DNA from: Thermoplasmata archaeon
GTDB taxonomy: Archaea > Thermoplasmatota > Thermoplasmata > Thermoplasmatales > Thermoplasmataceae
Reading direction: 5' to 3'
DNA: 5,545 nt
Assembly: GCA_021806345.1 (NCBI GenBank)
Contig: JAJZXP010000127.1
Location: 1 to 5,545 of the forward strand
The translations under genes were made by a program, and so were the position numbers. Numbering within the stretch: the first letter of the stretch is position 1; the number at the start of each line of letters is the position of its first letter. Shown in pieces: positions 4,674 to 5,545 of this stretch. The notes below the pieces were generated by a model. That model was not told where the DNA came from and ran no database searches. It saw only the letters and a program-made list of their open reading frames with translations.

Positions 4674-5543
4674 TCAAATTTGGATAATCTCTTTTAATGT
4701 TTTAATTGCAGTTTCATACCAATAATCTGCCTGCTGAGTCTTGGCCAGATAATTTGAAGATCCAACCGTTGCAGGTGATCTTCCCTCATAGAAGTCTGCC
4801 ACACTTTCAGGAACTCCAGCCATTATGACCTTGTTGTAGAACCACTTTCTAAAGTATTTGGGCGTTAATCCTGTCTTTATCCCAAACAATTTTGTGATGG
4901 CCTTGGCATCAACCTTGTAAAATCTTCTCACCTTGTCAGCTACCTCAATCGGCATATAAACATAGAAAGACCTCTTCTGACCACAATTGAAGTTAAGGGA
5001 ATATCTTGCATAGGAACCCTTTCTAGTGAGATTTTGAGGGTCAAATTCCAAATGCATCTTGGACATTTCCGTTATCCGGACGCCACTGAATGCCAGTATT
5101 TGGAAGAGAAGCTTATCCTCGTCATTTGATAATTTATCATATGTCTCCTTGATCCTTTCATCAGTCGGAACGTATGTGTCAGGCTTTGATTTCTTGACCT
5201 TGAGAACTTTCTTCAGATGGGTTGCATCCTCCGACGATAACTGCTGTGTCTCCTCAAGATAATTAATATATAACCTAAGTGCGAGAATGGGGTACTTTGA
5301 GGTTGTTTTCATTTTTGAAGTGTATTCTATGATGTTTTGAGGCGATGACAAAATCAAGCCATTGAAGTATTTCATGGGGTACACCTCAAGGCTCTTGATG
5401 TAATTCCTGTCATTTCTGTTAGAGATCAGCCATGCCTTGAAACCATCTGTCATCCTTACTGCAAGCTCTCTTGTTATCTTTCTTTCGTTGTTGGAAATCG
5501 TTGTAAGTTTCCCATTCAAAAACTCATCAAGCTTGACATTCAT
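4674..5543 (-). CDS. Archaeal tyrosine recombinase (integrase), 5' end at window edge
   Basis: This is a site-specific recombinase that would cut and join DNA at att sites through a covalent 3'-phosphotyrosine. Residues 1-120 form a helical core-binding region; the catalytic domain follows from about 125. Active-site candidates are R156 (AFSGVRITEM), K190 in the hairpin CGQKR, K229-x-x-R232 (TPKYFRKWF), G254-R255 and nucleophile Y265 (VGSSNYL). The 33-residue step from R232 to Y265 and the K/R-x-x-R box in place of H-x-x-R are typical of SSV-like and thaumarchaeal integrases (from memory). The C-terminal YWYETAIKTL helix could pack in trans. All catalytic residues are present, so it looks active. 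The ATG at 5543 is two bases from the window edge, so a longer N-terminus cannot be excluded. No att site or tRNA is visible. It shares an operon with the zinc-finger gene. Confidence 0.9.
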   Translation of the reverse strand: MNVKLDEFLNGKLTTISNNERKITRELAVRMTDGFKAWLISNRNDRNYIKSLEVYPMKYFNGLILSSPQNIIEYTSKMKTTSKYPILALRLYINYLEETQQLSSEDATHLKKVLKVKKSKPDTYVPTDERIKETYDKLSNDEDKLLFQILAFSGVRITEMSKMHLEFDPQNLTRKGSYARYSLNFNCGQKRSFYVYMPIEVADKVRRFYKVDAKAITKLFGIKTGLTPKYFRKWFYNKVIMAGVPESVADFYEGRSPATVGSSNYLAKTQQADYWYETAIKTLKEIIQI

Positions 5544-5545
5544 CC

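Noticed and set aside
5059..5262. Plus-strand 67-codon frame inside the integrase
   Set aside because: It is antisense to the conserved catalytic region of the integrase and reads as Ser/Leu-rich complement sequence, so it is a shadow frame.
4674..5545. att site or tRNA at the integrase end
   Set aside because: No T-arm-like sequence or direct repeat was found inside the window; any target would lie beyond the right edge or elsewhere.

Overview
The window is AT-rich and reads as archaeal DNA. Genes start behind TATA-like boxes placed about 25-30 nt upstream, which gives leaderless or nearly leaderless mRNAs. Internal operon genes carry strong GGAG/GGAGGT Shine-Dalgarno sites. The tyrosine recombinase at the right edge looks like the integrases of archaeal viruses and integrated elements (SSV-like, and those of Nitrososphaeria/Thaumarchaeota). 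A low-GC ammonia-oxidising archaeon or a mobile element within one is my best guess. It is an inference from gene style, not a database match.

Layout from left to right. Positions 1-307 hold no gene. Positions 308-2453 (minus strand) hold a compact three-gene unit: an 87-aa basic protein with a NUMOD3-like DNA-binding motif, an 80-aa unknown protein and a 531-aa unknown protein. The last two overlap by 8 bp and a tandem GGAGGT site serves the second. Positions 2454-2840 are non-coding, with the unit's promoter, a GC-rich structured patch and a terminator. Positions 2841-3605 (minus) encode a DUF3800-family putative nuclease. Positions 3606-3870 are a divergent promoter region with dyads and GTTTCA repeats. 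Positions 3871-4242 (plus) encode a 123-aa Cys/His-rich, probably zinc-binding protein. Positions 4243-4449 separate two convergent genes and hold terminator-like sequence. Positions 4450-5543 (minus) hold the integrase followed by a small CxxC...CxxxC zinc-finger protein, touching or overlapping it.

How it fits together: the integrase, its zinc-finger partner, a DUF3800 protein, a stand-alone NUMOD3-like peptide and genes of unknown function are typical of the accessory part of an integrated archaeal element. The integrase pair would handle integration or excision. DUF3800 and the three-gene unit are plausible cargo (conflict, defence or element maintenance), but nothing in the sequence proves this. 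The 87/80/531-aa unit is the best candidate here for an undescribed system. No tRNA, rRNA, CRISPR array, insertion sequence or att repeat could be recognised.
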